A stretch of 64,000 nt of DNA from Lachnospiraceae bacterium (GTDB taxonomy: Bacteria; Bacillota; Clostridia; Lachnospirales; Lachnospiraceae): the NCBI GenBank assembly GCA_017453065.1, contig JAFTKW010000015.1, positions 62,001-126,000 on the forward strand, written 5' to 3'. The notes under the pieces were generated by a model. That model saw nothing but the letters and a program-made list of their open reading frames with translations, ran no database searches and was not told the DNA's origin. A program made the position numbers and the translations under genes. Shown in pieces: positions 19,330-27,782 of the stretch. The first letter of the stretch is position 1, and each line of letters starts with the position of its first letter.

Positions 19330-20148
19330 ATGGTTAGAAGTTTATGGACGGCTGCAACAGGTATGCTTGCGCAGCAGACTAACGTCGATGTAATCGCCAA
19401 CAACTTAGCAAACGTAAATACAACAGGATACAAGACAGAGGTAAATGAATTCAAAACTCTCTTGTATCAGACTATACAGACACGCACCACTTCTGCCAAT
19501 GGTGAACAGAAGCCAATCGGTGCGCAGGTAGGACTTGGTGTGCGCAATGCATCCGTGACTACTATTTTCAAAGATGGTGCACTTTTGGCAAGTGATAGTG
19601 ATAGTGCATTTGCAATCAGTGGAGATGGTTTCTTTGCTGTACGAGGCGAGGATCAGAATACATACTATACCAGAAATGGTAACTTTGTTTGGACTTTGGC
19701 GCCAAACGATGGAATTATGCTTTCTACCACATCTGGTCTTCCGGTAATTGACTCTACTGGAAAGCCTATTGTGCTGAGTTCTGACTATATGACCAGCCGA
19801 ATCACAGTTACAGGAGATGGCGAAATTTGCTATCCTGATGAAAACAACAATCCACAATCTTTGGGAATTAGACTTGGCGTATATCAGTTCGCTAACCCAG
19901 CAGGTCTAGAAAGACTGGATGAGAGTAGATACCAGGAAACAGCAGCATCTGGACCAGCCCTCAATGAGGCAACCAACGACAACCTGAAAAAGAGTAAAGT
20001 AAGCCAAGGTTTCTTGGAGGGCTCTGGTGTTCAGGTTGTAGATGAAATGGTAAATATGATTGTTGCACAGAGAGCTTACGAGATGAACTCCAAAGCAATC
20101 ACTGCGGCAGATGAAATGATGCAGCAGGCAAACAATCTTCGAAGATAA
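19330..20148 (+). CDS. flgG: Flagellar distal rod protein FlgG
   Basis: The 272-residue protein starts LWTAATGMLAQQTNVDVIANNLANVNTTGYK and ends with a C-terminal helix containing MIVAQRAYEMNSKAITAADEM and then QANNLRR, the FlgG hallmark. It should be the distal rod of the flagellar basal body; in Bacillus the equivalent at this locus is called FlhP. The start has GGAGGGCGAAGGT upstream. It sits between flhO and a FlgJ-like gene, completing a small rod-assembly cassette separate from the main fla/che operon. Confidence 0.92.
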   Translation: MVRSLWTAATGMLAQQTNVDVIANNLANVNTTGYKTEVNEFKTLLYQTIQTRTTSANGEQKPIGAQVGLGVRNASVTTIFKDGALLASDSDSAFAISGDGFFAVRGEDQNTYYTRNGNFVWTLAPNDGIMLSTTSGLPVIDSTGKPIVLSSDYMTSRITVTGDGEICYPDENNNPQSLGIRLGVYQFANPAGLERLDESRYQETAASGPALNEATNDNLKKSKVSQGFLEGSGVQVVDEMVNMIVAQRAYEMNSKAITAADEMMQQANNLRR

Positions 20149-20198
20149 TTAAGGGATCTTTGAGACAATGACCTTCAGTATACTAAGGAGGGACAGAG

Positions 20199-20546
20199 AT
20201 GGATATTTCTAGTTTGAATTCTGCCTATGCAGATATATATGGAACACAACAAAGTCAGACAGCCAGCAAGGTTGAGGAAATCTTAGACGGAGATATGACT
20301 CAAAAAACCGAAGATGAGCTGATGGATGCCTGTAAACAGTTTGAGGCATATTTTGTAGAGCAAATGTTCAAAAAGATGATGGACACTGTTCCAAAGTCGG
20401 AAGGAACCACTTCCTATGGCTCAAATATGACGGAGTATATGCAAGATAGCTTGCTCCAGGAGATTGCAACGGAATCTACGGAAGGCAACTCTTTGGGCTT
20501 GGCGCAAATGTTGTATGAGCAGATGAAGAGAAACTACGATTTATAA
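20199..20546 (+). CDS. Rod-binding protein (FlgJ N-terminal domain type)
   Basis: The 115-residue protein has the rod-binding domain seen at the N-terminus of FlgJ: DACKQFEAYFVEQMFKKMMDT near 47-67 and a C-terminal GLAQMLYEQM. There is no C-terminal peptidoglycan hydrolase domain, so it is a rod chaperone or cap only; the wall-cutting activity must come from another protein. It follows flgG by 50 bases with AAGGAGG before the start and is ended by a strong hairpin. Single-domain FlgJ proteins are usual in Gram-positive bacteria. Confidence 0.87.
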   Translation: MDISSLNSAYADIYGTQQSQTASKVEEILDGDMTQKTEDELMDACKQFEAYFVEQMFKKMMDTVPKSEGTTSYGSNMTEYMQDSLLQEIATESTEGNSLGLAQMLYEQMKRNYDL

Positions 20547-20554
20547 ATGACTAT

Positions 20555-20592
20555 AAATTCCTATTGAGGGTATCCTCAATAGGAATTTTTAA
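20555..20592 (+). terminator. Terminator after the flagellar rod cassette
   Basis: A perfect 15-bp stem (AAATTCCTATTGAGG with its complement, 20555-20569 and 20574-20588) has a four-base loop GTAT. Only two further T residues follow. It ends about 20 bases before the recD2 start, leaving no room for a separate promoter after it. Confidence 0.75.
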
Positions 20593-20612
20593 TCTGGATG
20601 TGGAGTTAGAGC

Positions 20613-22847
20613 ATGGAACGTATTAAGGGTTATATTGACCATATCATTTATCAGAATAATGGAAACGGATACACGGTATTGGAACTTATATGTGAAGGGG
20701 ACAGCTATATCTGTGTTGGAAATATGCGTGGAATTACTCAGGGCGAAAGCATCGAGGTTGAAGGTGACTTTGTAGAGCATCAGGTATATGGTGAACAGTT
20801 CAAGATAGTTTCTTACCAGGTGGTAGCACCGGAGGATATAGACGATATGCTTCGATACCTGTCTTCGGGCGCGATTAAGGGCGTGGGGGCTGCCTTGGCG
20901 GGTAGAATTGTCAAGAAGTTTGGAAAAGATACTTTTCGTATCATTGATGAAGAACCAGAGAGATTGGTAGAAATCAAAGGGATTAGTGAGAGAATCGCTA
21001 GGGAAATTGCTTCTCAGATGGAGGAACGAAGAGGGCTTCGCGAGGCTATGATGTATCTGCAAAAGTTCGGTATTTCTAATACCTTGGCCCTAAAGATTTA
21101 TGATACATACGGAATGAGTCTGTATCAGGTACTCCAGGAGAATCCATATCGATTGGCAGAAGATGTACAGGGTGTAGGATTTAAAATTGCTGATGAGATA
21201 GCGGCAAAGATAGGCATCCATACAGATTCGGACTATCGAATACGAAGCGGAATACTTTATACGTTGCTACAGGGGGCGAATGATGGACACACGTATTTGC
21301 CGTTGGATTTGTTGCTTGAAAGAGCTGGGCAATTGCTGGAGATACAGCCAGGTTTGATTGCTCCTCAGGTGCCGAATCTTTCGATGGAACACAAGCTTTA
21401 TATCAAAAAGGAAGAAGGCGAAACAAAGGTCTTTGCCAGCAACTTTTATTACGCGGAATTGAATTGCGCGAGAATGCTGAAGGAAATCAACCAAAGCTTG
21501 GAAGAAACGGAATTACTTCCCTCCATAGAAAATCAAATTCGTAAACGTATTATGCATATAGACGAAAACCTGCAATTGGAGTTGGATGAAATTCAGGTGC
21601 AAGCGGTTGTGGAGAGCACCAAACACGGAGTGACGATTCTGTCTGGTGGCCCTGGAACAGGAAAGACGACTACCATCAATACCATGATTCGTTACTATGA
21701 AAGCGAGGGTATGGATATCTTTTTAGCGGCGCCTACGGGCAGAGCGGCTAAACGAATGACAGAGGCTACCGGATATGAGGCCAGAACAATTCATCGCATG
21801 TTGGAGTTAAACGGTGCGCTTGCTCAGGAGGATAGGCGACATGTTCAATTTGAACGAAATGAAGACAACCCATTGGAAGCGGATGTCATCATTGTGGATG
21901 AGATGTCTATGGTAGATATCACAATCTTTCAGGCGCTTTTGAAAGCGATAAGTATGGGAACCAGATTGATACTGGTGGGAGATATGGATCAGCTGCCATC
22001 TGTAGGGCCGGGGCAGGTGCTTCGAGACTTGATTGTCAGCGAAGCGTTTCCAACGGTTGTTTTGAAGAAGATATATCGCCAGGCGGGAGAAAGTGACATT
22101 GTTGTCAATGCCCACAAAATCAATGCTGGCGAGCAAATTGCGTTGGACAACAAGAGCAAGGACTTTTTCTTTTTGGAAAGAAATGACGTGAATGTCATAT
22201 ACAAACATATGGTACAGCTAATCACGGAAAAACTTCCCAGATACGTAGGTGCGGAGAGTATGGATATTCAGGTGCTGACTCCGATGCGAAAAGGTGCTTT
22301 GGGAGTGGAAACACTCAATGGTATTTTGCAGGAATATCTCAATCCACCTGCTCCTGAGAAAAAGGAACATGCAGTAGGAGAAATGGTATTTCGAGTAGGC
22401 GACAAGGTAATGCAAATTCGCAACAATTACCAGATAGAGTGGGAAGTGGTCAGTAGATATGGGATTCCTGTTGACAGCGGAACAGGTGTGTTCAATGGCG
22501 ATGTTGGAACCGTAGTAGAGATCAATGACTATGCTCAGCAGATGGTGGTAGAGTACGAGGAACACAAGAAAGTGGTCTATCCTTTTGTGGGTTTGGATGA
22601 ATTGGAGCTTGCCTATGCGGTCACAATTCATAAGTCACAGGGGAGCGAGTATCCAGCAGTGATTTTGCCGCTTTTGAGCGGTCCTAGAATGCTGTTCAAT
22701 CGAAATTTGCTCTATACAGCAGTGACTAGAGCAAAGGGCTGTGTGACTATTTTGGGTAGTAGCCAAACGGTCCGCGACATGATAGACAATGCGCAGGTGA
22801 GCAAACGCTTTACTGGTCTTGCGGATCGGATTCGAGAACTAAATTAA
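20613..22847 (+). CDS. recD2: RecD-like ATP-dependent DNA helicase RecD2
   Basis: The 744-residue protein has the RecD2 layout: an N-terminal extension with helix-hairpin-helix-like repeats (about 70-200), Walker A near 345 (GGPGTGKTTT), Walker B near 428 (VIIVDEMSMVD), and motif VI region near 672 (TIHKSQGSEYP) in the second RecA-like domain. RecD2 is a 5'-3' helicase acting in repair and replication without RecB or RecC. It is slightly shorter than B. subtilis YrrC (about 800 residues) but looks complete. Its start lies about 20 bases past a terminator hairpin, so its message may depend on readthrough or on a promoter inside the hairpin region. Confidence 0.93.
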   Translation: MERIKGYIDHIIYQNNGNGYTVLELICEGDSYICVGNMRGITQGESIEVEGDFVEHQVYGEQFKIVSYQVVAPEDIDDMLRYLSSGAIKGVGAALAGRIVKKFGKDTFRIIDEEPERLVEIKGISERIAREIASQMEERRGLREAMMYLQKFGISNTLALKIYDTYGMSLYQVLQENPYRLAEDVQGVGFKIADEIAAKIGIHTDSDYRIRSGILYTLLQGANDGHTYLPLDLLLERAGQLLEIQPGLIAPQVPNLSMEHKLYIKKEEGETKVFASNFYYAELNCARMLKEINQSLEETELLPSIENQIRKRIMHIDENLQLELDEIQVQAVVESTKHGVTILSGGPGTGKTTTINTMIRYYESEGMDIFLAAPTGRAAKRMTEATGYEARTIHRMLELNGALAQEDRRHVQFERNEDNPLEADVIIVDEMSMVDITIFQALLKAISMGTRLILVGDMDQLPSVGPGQVLRDLIVSEAFPTVVLKKIYRQAGESDIVVNAHKINAGEQIALDNKSKDFFFLERNDVNVIYKHMVQLITEKLPRYVGAESMDIQVLTPMRKGALGVETLNGILQEYLNPPAPEKKEHAVGEMVFRVGDKVMQIRNNYQIEWEVVSRYGIPVDSGTGVFNGDVGTVVEINDYAQQMVVEYEEHKKVVYPFVGLDELELAYAVTIHKSQGSEYPAVILPLLSGPRMLFNRNLLYTAVTRAKGCVTILGSSQTVRDMIDNAQVSKRFTGLADRIRELN

Positions 22848-22863
22848 GCTCCTAGGCGGAGCC

Positions 22864-23610
22864 TTGAGATATGCAATTGAGGGTGTGAAGGAGCAAGATA
22901 TCAAGAAACAAGATACCAAGAAACGAGAGTTGTGGCGGAGGTTATTAGATTTGCTTTATCCGCCGAAATGTCCTATTTGTGAGGAGCCATCCAAGGGGTT
23001 TTGCCCAAAATGTGCTTTAGAGGCGAAGTATGCAGGGCTCTTATACCAGAAAGATGGAAAGGGCCAAGGGAGCAGGAGCTATGAGGCGGTTTATGCTGTG
23101 TTTCGATACGACTTTGTGGCAAGTGGGGTATATCATCTCAAATACGAAGGGAAAAGGGACTATGGAAGAACCCTGGGCCAACTGATGTGGCAGGAGGCCG
23201 AGGAAATACTGCGCAGCTGGAAGATTGATTGCATTGTGCCAGTTCCGCTTCACGCAAAGCGTCAAAAGAAGCGTGGGTTTAATCAGTCGCAGATTCTTGC
23301 AGAGGCGATTTCAAAGGGCCTTGGGATCCCAGTTTTTCCTGAAATGGTGCTGCGTTGTAGGAATACAAAACCGATGAAGGATTTAAATGCTCTGCAACGC
23401 CAAAATAATTTGAAAAAGGCTTTTAAAATGGGCCAAAATGATGTAAAATTAAAGACGATACTAATAGTGGACGACATATACACTACAGGAGCCACTACAG
23501 ACGAGATTTCAAGGCTTTTGCTAGAGGCAGGAGCGGCGAAGGTTTATGTACTGACTTTAGGCAGTGACGCAGAGGACGGATCTGCTTTGCAACAAGGAGG
23601 ATACCTATGA
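22864..23610 (+). CDS. comFC: ComF family phosphoribosyltransferase-like protein
   Basis: The 248-residue protein has an N-terminal four-cysteine zinc site (CPICEEPSKGFCPKC near 36-50) and a type I PRTase fold with the PRPP loop ILIVDDIYTTGAT near 199-211. ComFC proteins act in DNA uptake in naturally competent bacteria and are widespread elsewhere with an unknown role. The TTG at 22864 is the most upstream start with GGCGGAG before it; a GTG at 22885 is possible. The frame overlaps the next gene by four bases (ATGA). The pairing with a YvyF-type gene matches the comFC-yvyF order of Bacillus. Confidence 0.88.
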   Translation: MRYAIEGVKEQDIKKQDTKKRELWRRLLDLLYPPKCPICEEPSKGFCPKCALEAKYAGLLYQKDGKGQGSRSYEAVYAVFRYDFVASGVYHLKYEGKRDYGRTLGQLMWQEAEEILRSWKIDCIVPVPLHAKRQKKRGFNQSQILAEAISKGLGIPVFPEMVLRCRNTKPMKDLNALQRQNNLKKAFKMGQNDVKLKTILIVDDIYTTGATTDEISRLLLEAGAAKVYVLTLGSDAEDGSALQQGGYL

Positions 23611-24014
23611 ACGTAAGAAACTGTAGAAAATGTGGTAGAGTATTTAACTATTTTATGGGACCACAGCTTTGCATGGCTTGTAGGGAAGCCATGGACCAGA
23701 AGTTCCAGGAAGTTAAGAATTATATTCGTGAACACAAAGGTGCCAGCATCAATGAAGTATCTGAGGAATGTGATGTTGAGGTTAGCCAGATTCACCAGTG
23801 GCTGAGAGAGGAGCGCCTTGAATTGGTGGAAGGCTCTGGTATCGTACTTCACTGTGAAACATGTGGCGCGGTTATTATGTGTGGACGCTTTTGCGGAAAG
23901 TGTAAGAATGACTTGACCAGAGGGCTGAATGCGGCAGCACGTAGACCTGCTCCAGAACCAGCTCCAGAGAAACCAAAGAGTCAGCGTGACAATGACCGTA
24001 TGCGTTTCCTGTAA
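23607..24014 (+). CDS. yvyF: YvyF/TIGR03826-type flagellar-region protein
   Basis: The 135-residue protein has an N-terminal zinc motif (CRKCGR, CMAC near 6-25), a central winged-helix-like region (GASINEVSEECDVEVSQIHQWLRE, in two overlapping segments near 47-70), a second zinc site (CETCGA, CGRFCGKC near 84-101) and a disordered proline-rich tail. This is the YvyF family, normally found between comFC and flgM in the flagellar/competence region. In Bacillus it affects flagellar gene expression; the mechanism is unclear. It is translationally coupled to comFC. The double zinc and DNA-binding-like core suggest a regulatory role. Confidence 0.82.
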   Translation: MNVRNCRKCGRVFNYFMGPQLCMACREAMDQKFQEVKNYIREHKGASINEVSEECDVEVSQIHQWLREERLELVEGSGIVLHCETCGAVIMCGRFCGKCKNDLTRGLNAAARRPAPEPAPEKPKSQRDNDRMRFL

Positions 24015-24055
24015 GATGAGAATTGAATGAAAGAATATAGAAAGAGGATACTTTT

Positions 24056-24448
24056 ATGCTGAATGAAGAACGTATCATTCTGATGACAAAGCTGGCCTCC
24101 TACGAAAATAGCGAAGGTAAGAAGGATAAAGCTGTGGGCAACTTTTTCCGCAGCGATTATGTAGGAGTGCAGGTGTTGTGGTCCATCGTCTGCGCAGCGA
24201 TTGCCTTCGTGATTTGCTTTGCGCTTTATATACTTTATGATTTTGAAGCGTTTATGGGTGATATCTACAAGATAGACCTATTTGTATTTGCGCAAAATGT
24301 TTTGACTTGGTTCTTGGTTTCGGTGTTGGGATACGGGTTGATATCCTATGTGGTGTATTCTGTTAAGTATGCCAAGGCTAAAAAGAGCCAAAAGAATTAT
24401 TATAACAACCTGAAGAAGTTGTCAGGGATGTATGACGAGAGGGATTAA
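24056..24448 (+). CDS. Small membrane protein, two helices, unknown
   Basis: This 130-residue protein has a cytoplasmic N-terminus, two membrane helices at about 39-63 and 79-103 and a basic C-terminal tail (KYAKAKKSQKNYYNNLKKL). It has AGAGGA before the start and sits five bases upstream of a larger membrane protein and then cdaA. I do not recognise the family. The tight spacing suggests it works with the 24454 product in the c-di-AMP/cell-wall unit. Confidence 0.6.
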   Translation: MLNEERIILMTKLASYENSEGKKDKAVGNFFRSDYVGVQVLWSIVCAAIAFVICFALYILYDFEAFMGDIYKIDLFVFAQNVLTWFLVSVLGYGLISYVVYSVKYAKAKKSQKNYYNNLKKLSGMYDERD

Positions 24449-24453
24449 GTTTC

Positions 24454-25626
24454 ATGAGTTCTTTGCTAGAGATTAAAGAGATATTAAAAAGATTGTACGC
24501 CAAGTATGAAGTGTTCATCATGCCAGTGCTGAAGTTTTTGTTGACTTTCGTGGCTCTTCTTATGGTAAACAGCAAGCTTGGTTATATGTCTAAGATAGAC
24601 AATATGGGCATAGTATTGATTGTTGCTCTGCTAAGCTCTTTCTTGCCTTTCGGATTTGCCCTGTTTTTTTCAATGGTTTTCATCTTGCTTCACTTCTATG
24701 CCCTGGCAATGGAAGTGGCATTGGTTGGATTGTGCGTATTTGTTGTAATGGCACTTTTGTTTTTCCGTTTTGCACCAAAGGATGCTGTGGCAGTGCTACT
24801 GACCCCTATTTGTTTCTTCTTCAAGGTTCCTTATGTGGTACCTGTAAGCATGGGTTTGGTAGGCAACCCAATGTCTATGGTTTCTGTGAGCTGTGGTGTG
24901 GTGATTCACTACCTTGTGGATTTTGTGGCTGACAATGCTACCGCCATCAAGGCGTTGGATGAGTCTGAAAGTACGGTAAGACTTCGTATGGTAATTGATG
25001 CGCTTTTGGACAACAAACAGATGATAGTAACTGTGATGGCATTTGCCATTACTGTAGTGGTAGCCTATGTGATTAGACGTATGTCTATCGACTATGCATG
25101 GACCGTGTCTATTGTGGCATCTTCTATGCTCAATGCTCTTGTTTTGCTGGTGGGAGATTTGATGTTTGACACCAATATTTCTGTGGTGGGAGTATTGTTG
25201 GGTACAGTGGTTTCTATTGGATTGTTAAAGGTATTGCAGTTCTTTGTATTCAATGTAGATTATACTCGAACAGAAAAAGTGCAGTTTGAGGATGACGAAT
25301 ATTATTATTATGTTAAGGCTGTTCCAAAGGTGACGGTGGCACAGCAAACCAAGACTGTGAAGCGAATCAATACAGCTAGTGGTTATAGAGCGACTGGACA
25401 GCACCAGGTACCTAGACCTGTTGCAAGTTCTCAGTCACAGCGTAGACCTGATGCAGGTGCGCAGAGAACAGTATCTACCGAGAGAACCAGATATGCTGGA
25501 ACGGAAGGTACATATAGTGAAGGAACACGTCTTCAGAGGGATAGACTACAGAGTGGCAGAAGTGTGACTACTGGGAGAACACCTGTGACAGAAGTGGAAT
25601 TCGAGGATGATTACGAGGAGATTTAA
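24454..25626 (+). CDS. Polytopic membrane protein with polar tail, unknown
   Basis: The 390-residue protein has about nine membrane helices within residues 18-275, then a long cytoplasmic tail (about 285-390) that is rich in Arg, Gln, Ser, Thr and Gly with repeated short RTG/RPV elements and an acidic end (EFEDDYEEI). The tail looks disordered. It lies 19 bases before cdaA. No transporter or enzyme motif is visible, and automated labels as a permease would not be supported by sequence. Inferred: a partner or regulator of membrane diadenylate cyclase, by neighbourhood only. Confidence 0.6.
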   Translation: MSSLLEIKEILKRLYAKYEVFIMPVLKFLLTFVALLMVNSKLGYMSKIDNMGIVLIVALLSSFLPFGFALFFSMVFILLHFYALAMEVALVGLCVFVVMALLFFRFAPKDAVAVLLTPICFFFKVPYVVPVSMGLVGNPMSMVSVSCGVVIHYLVDFVADNATAIKALDESESTVRLRMVIDALLDNKQMIVTVMAFAITVVVAYVIRRMSIDYAWTVSIVASSMLNALVLLVGDLMFDTNISVVGVLLGTVVSIGLLKVLQFFVFNVDYTRTEKVQFEDDEYYYYVKAVPKVTVAQQTKTVKRINTASGYRATGQHQVPRPVASSQSQRRPDAGAQRTVSTERTRYAGTEGTYSEGTRLQRDRLQSGRSVTTGRTPVTEVEFEDDYEEI

Positions 25627-25645
25627 TTAACATAGAGGTGGTCAA

Positions 25646-26524
25646 ATGAGTTACTTCCAAACCCTGACAGAAAATCTTGACCTTCGTATGCCGAACATGG
25701 ACATTACGGATGTCATGGAGATATTGATTATCTCTTTTCTGATTTACCACATCTTAAAATGGATCAAAAACACAAGGGCCTGGGCTTTGCTTAAGGGCCT
25801 TCTTGTGATTGCTGCATTTCTTTTGGTAGCTGCTTATTTCAGAATGAATACCATTCTTTGGATGGCTCAGAACATTCTTAGTTTTGCAGTGATGGCTTTG
25901 ATTGTGGTTATGCAGCCTGAACTTCGCAAGGCGCTCGAAGAATTGGGAAATAGAAATATTATTCGAACCATTCTTTCTTTGGACAGTTCCAGAAGAGAGG
26001 GTGGCTTGTTTTCTGATAAGACCATCAATGAAATTGTGAAAGCTTGCGTTGAAATGGGTCGTGCTCGTACAGGTGCGCTTATTGTGGTACAGCAAAAGCA
26101 GCCACTAAATGATTTTGAGAGAACGGGTATCGAAGTGGATGCGATAGTAACCAGTCAGCTTTTGATTAATATATTTGAACACAATACACCTTTACATGAT
26201 GGCGCAGTGATTATCAGTGGAAACAGGGTAACCTCTGCTACCTGTTATCTGCCTTTGTCTGACAATCTCAATATTGACAAAGGATTGGGAACCAGACATC
26301 GCGCCGGACTTGGTATTTCAGAGGTGACAGACTCTATGACTATTATTGTGTCAGAAGAGACTGGCAAAATAAGCGTAGCTTACGATGGACAACTGGACAG
26401 AGGCTTGGATGCAGAGCGCTTGAAGCAGCATTTGCAGAAAATCCAGAACAAAGCGGGAGATGAAGATCGTAAGCAGCGTAAATGGGGAGGAAAGGTCAAG
26501 AATGAAGAAGAAGTTATTAAATAA
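25646..26524 (+). CDS. cdaA: Diadenylate cyclase CdaA
   Basis: The 292-residue protein has three N-terminal membrane helices (about 30-95), a short coiled coil and a DAC domain. Both catalytic motifs are intact: Asp185-Gly-Ala in LHDGAVIISG and Arg217-His-Arg in GTRHRAG. It joins two ATP into c-di-AMP, the messenger that controls potassium and osmolyte transport and cell-wall balance. The gene order cdaA-cdaR-glmM that follows is the conserved Firmicute unit in which CdaR and GlmM modulate the cyclase. It overlaps cdaR by 23 bases. Confidence 0.96.
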   Translation: MSYFQTLTENLDLRMPNMDITDVMEILIISFLIYHILKWIKNTRAWALLKGLLVIAAFLLVAAYFRMNTILWMAQNILSFAVMALIVVMQPELRKALEELGNRNIIRTILSLDSSRREGGLFSDKTINEIVKACVEMGRARTGALIVVQQKQPLNDFERTGIEVDAIVTSQLLINIFEHNTPLHDGAVIISGNRVTSATCYLPLSDNLNIDKGLGTRHRAGLGISEVTDSMTIIVSEETGKISVAYDGQLDRGLDAERLKQHLQKIQNKAGDEDRKQRKWGGKVKNEEEVIK

Positions 26525-27782
26525 CTGGCTACTGAAGATCCTCTCCCTGGCCATTGCTTTTATGCTTTGGTTCATAGTAATCAATGTGGAAAACCCAGTA
26601 GATGAAAAAAGTTTTTCCAATATCAAGGTTAATTTTATCAATACTGATATTTTGGATGAAGAAAACAAGGTTTATCAGGTGTTGGAGTCTACAGATGTGG
26701 TGCGTACAGTAAGAGTTGAGGCGCCTCGAAAAGTATTGGACGAACTCACCAGCAGTGACATTGTTGCAGAGGCAGACTTTGCTGATGTGACCATCAATGA
26801 TACAGTAGAGATTAAGTTTTATTCCATTAAATCAAATTCAGAAATTAGAGCCATATCAGGTAATATAGACATGGTTAGGCTGAATATAGAAGATAAAAAG
26901 ACCAAAAGATTGGTACTTTCTGTAGAGACTAGTGGAGAGCCTGAAGAAGGGTATGTAATTGGAACTCCTGTGCTGGATCAGAACCGTATTGAGGTATCCG
27001 GACCAGAATCCATCATCTCTAGAATTTACGCAGCTAAGATGAAGGTGGATGTTTCTGATTCCAGTAGTGAGATTTCAACCTATGCGACTGTAAAACTTTA
27101 CGATACAGCGGGCAATGAAATTTCCAAAGAAAATCTGACGATGAATACCCAGACTGTAAAAGTTAAAGTTCCTGTACTGGCTACCAAAGAAGTGAAACTT
27201 GTATTTGAATATACGGGTCAGCCTGCAGAGGGATATGCTGCAACTGGCAAGATTGAACCAGAGGAAAGTAAACTGATAATTGCAGGTACTCCTATAGCGA
27301 TTGCTTCCGTATCCCGCATTTTGATTCCGGCTAGTGAACTTGACTTGACTGGAAGGACGACAGACCTTACTAAGATTGTGAATGTGAGAGATTATCTGCC
27401 AGAGGGTGTAACATTTACGAATGGTTTTAATGGCAAAGTGACAGTTACGGTGGACGTAGAACCACTTCAAGAAAAAGAGTTTACCATTAAAGCGTCTCAG
27501 ATTAGTGCAGTAGGTATCCCAGAGGGATTCTTTGTGACACTTCCTAATGCACAGACGGAGTACAAGGTTCGTCTACGTGGTCTGCAGGATGAATTGGATG
27601 AAGTCGATGCAACTCTGATACAGGGATATGTTCAAATTGACAATATGCTAGAGAGCCTGGATGTACAAGAAGTAGTGCCGGGTGTGTATCAGGCGACAGT
27701 GGATTTGGATTTTGCCGACAGTGTTTCACAGGTGGCAGAATTGCAAATAGAGATTATTCTTGGAAAAGAGGAAATAAATTAA
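26502..27782 (+). CDS. cdaR: YbbR-domain regulator CdaR
   Basis: The 426-residue protein has one N-terminal membrane anchor (about 6-28, followed by NVENPVDEKSF, typical of YbbR proteins) and about four extracytoplasmic YbbR repeats, each of some 80-90 residues, recognisable by recurring GxPxxGY elements (EPEEGYVIGTP, QPAEGYAATGK). CdaR binds CdaA and tunes c-di-AMP production. The start at 26502 was chosen because GGGGAGGAAAGG lies just upstream; an in-frame ATG at 26460 lies inside cdaA. Its stop overlaps the glmM start (TAATG). Confidence 0.93.
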   Translation: MKKKLLNNWLLKILSLAIAFMLWFIVINVENPVDEKSFSNIKVNFINTDILDEENKVYQVLESTDVVRTVRVEAPRKVLDELTSSDIVAEADFADVTINDTVEIKFYSIKSNSEIRAISGNIDMVRLNIEDKKTKRLVLSVETSGEPEEGYVIGTPVLDQNRIEVSGPESIISRIYAAKMKVDVSDSSSEISTYATVKLYDTAGNEISKENLTMNTQTVKVKVPVLATKEVKLVFEYTGQPAEGYAATGKIEPEESKLIIAGTPIAIASVSRILIPASELDLTGRTTDLTKIVNVRDYLPEGVTFTNGFNGKVTVTVDVEPLQEKEFTIKASQISAVGIPEGFFVTLPNAQTEYKVRLRGLQDELDEVDATLIQGYVQIDNMLESLDVQEVVPGVYQATVDLDFADSVSQVAELQIEIILGKEEIN

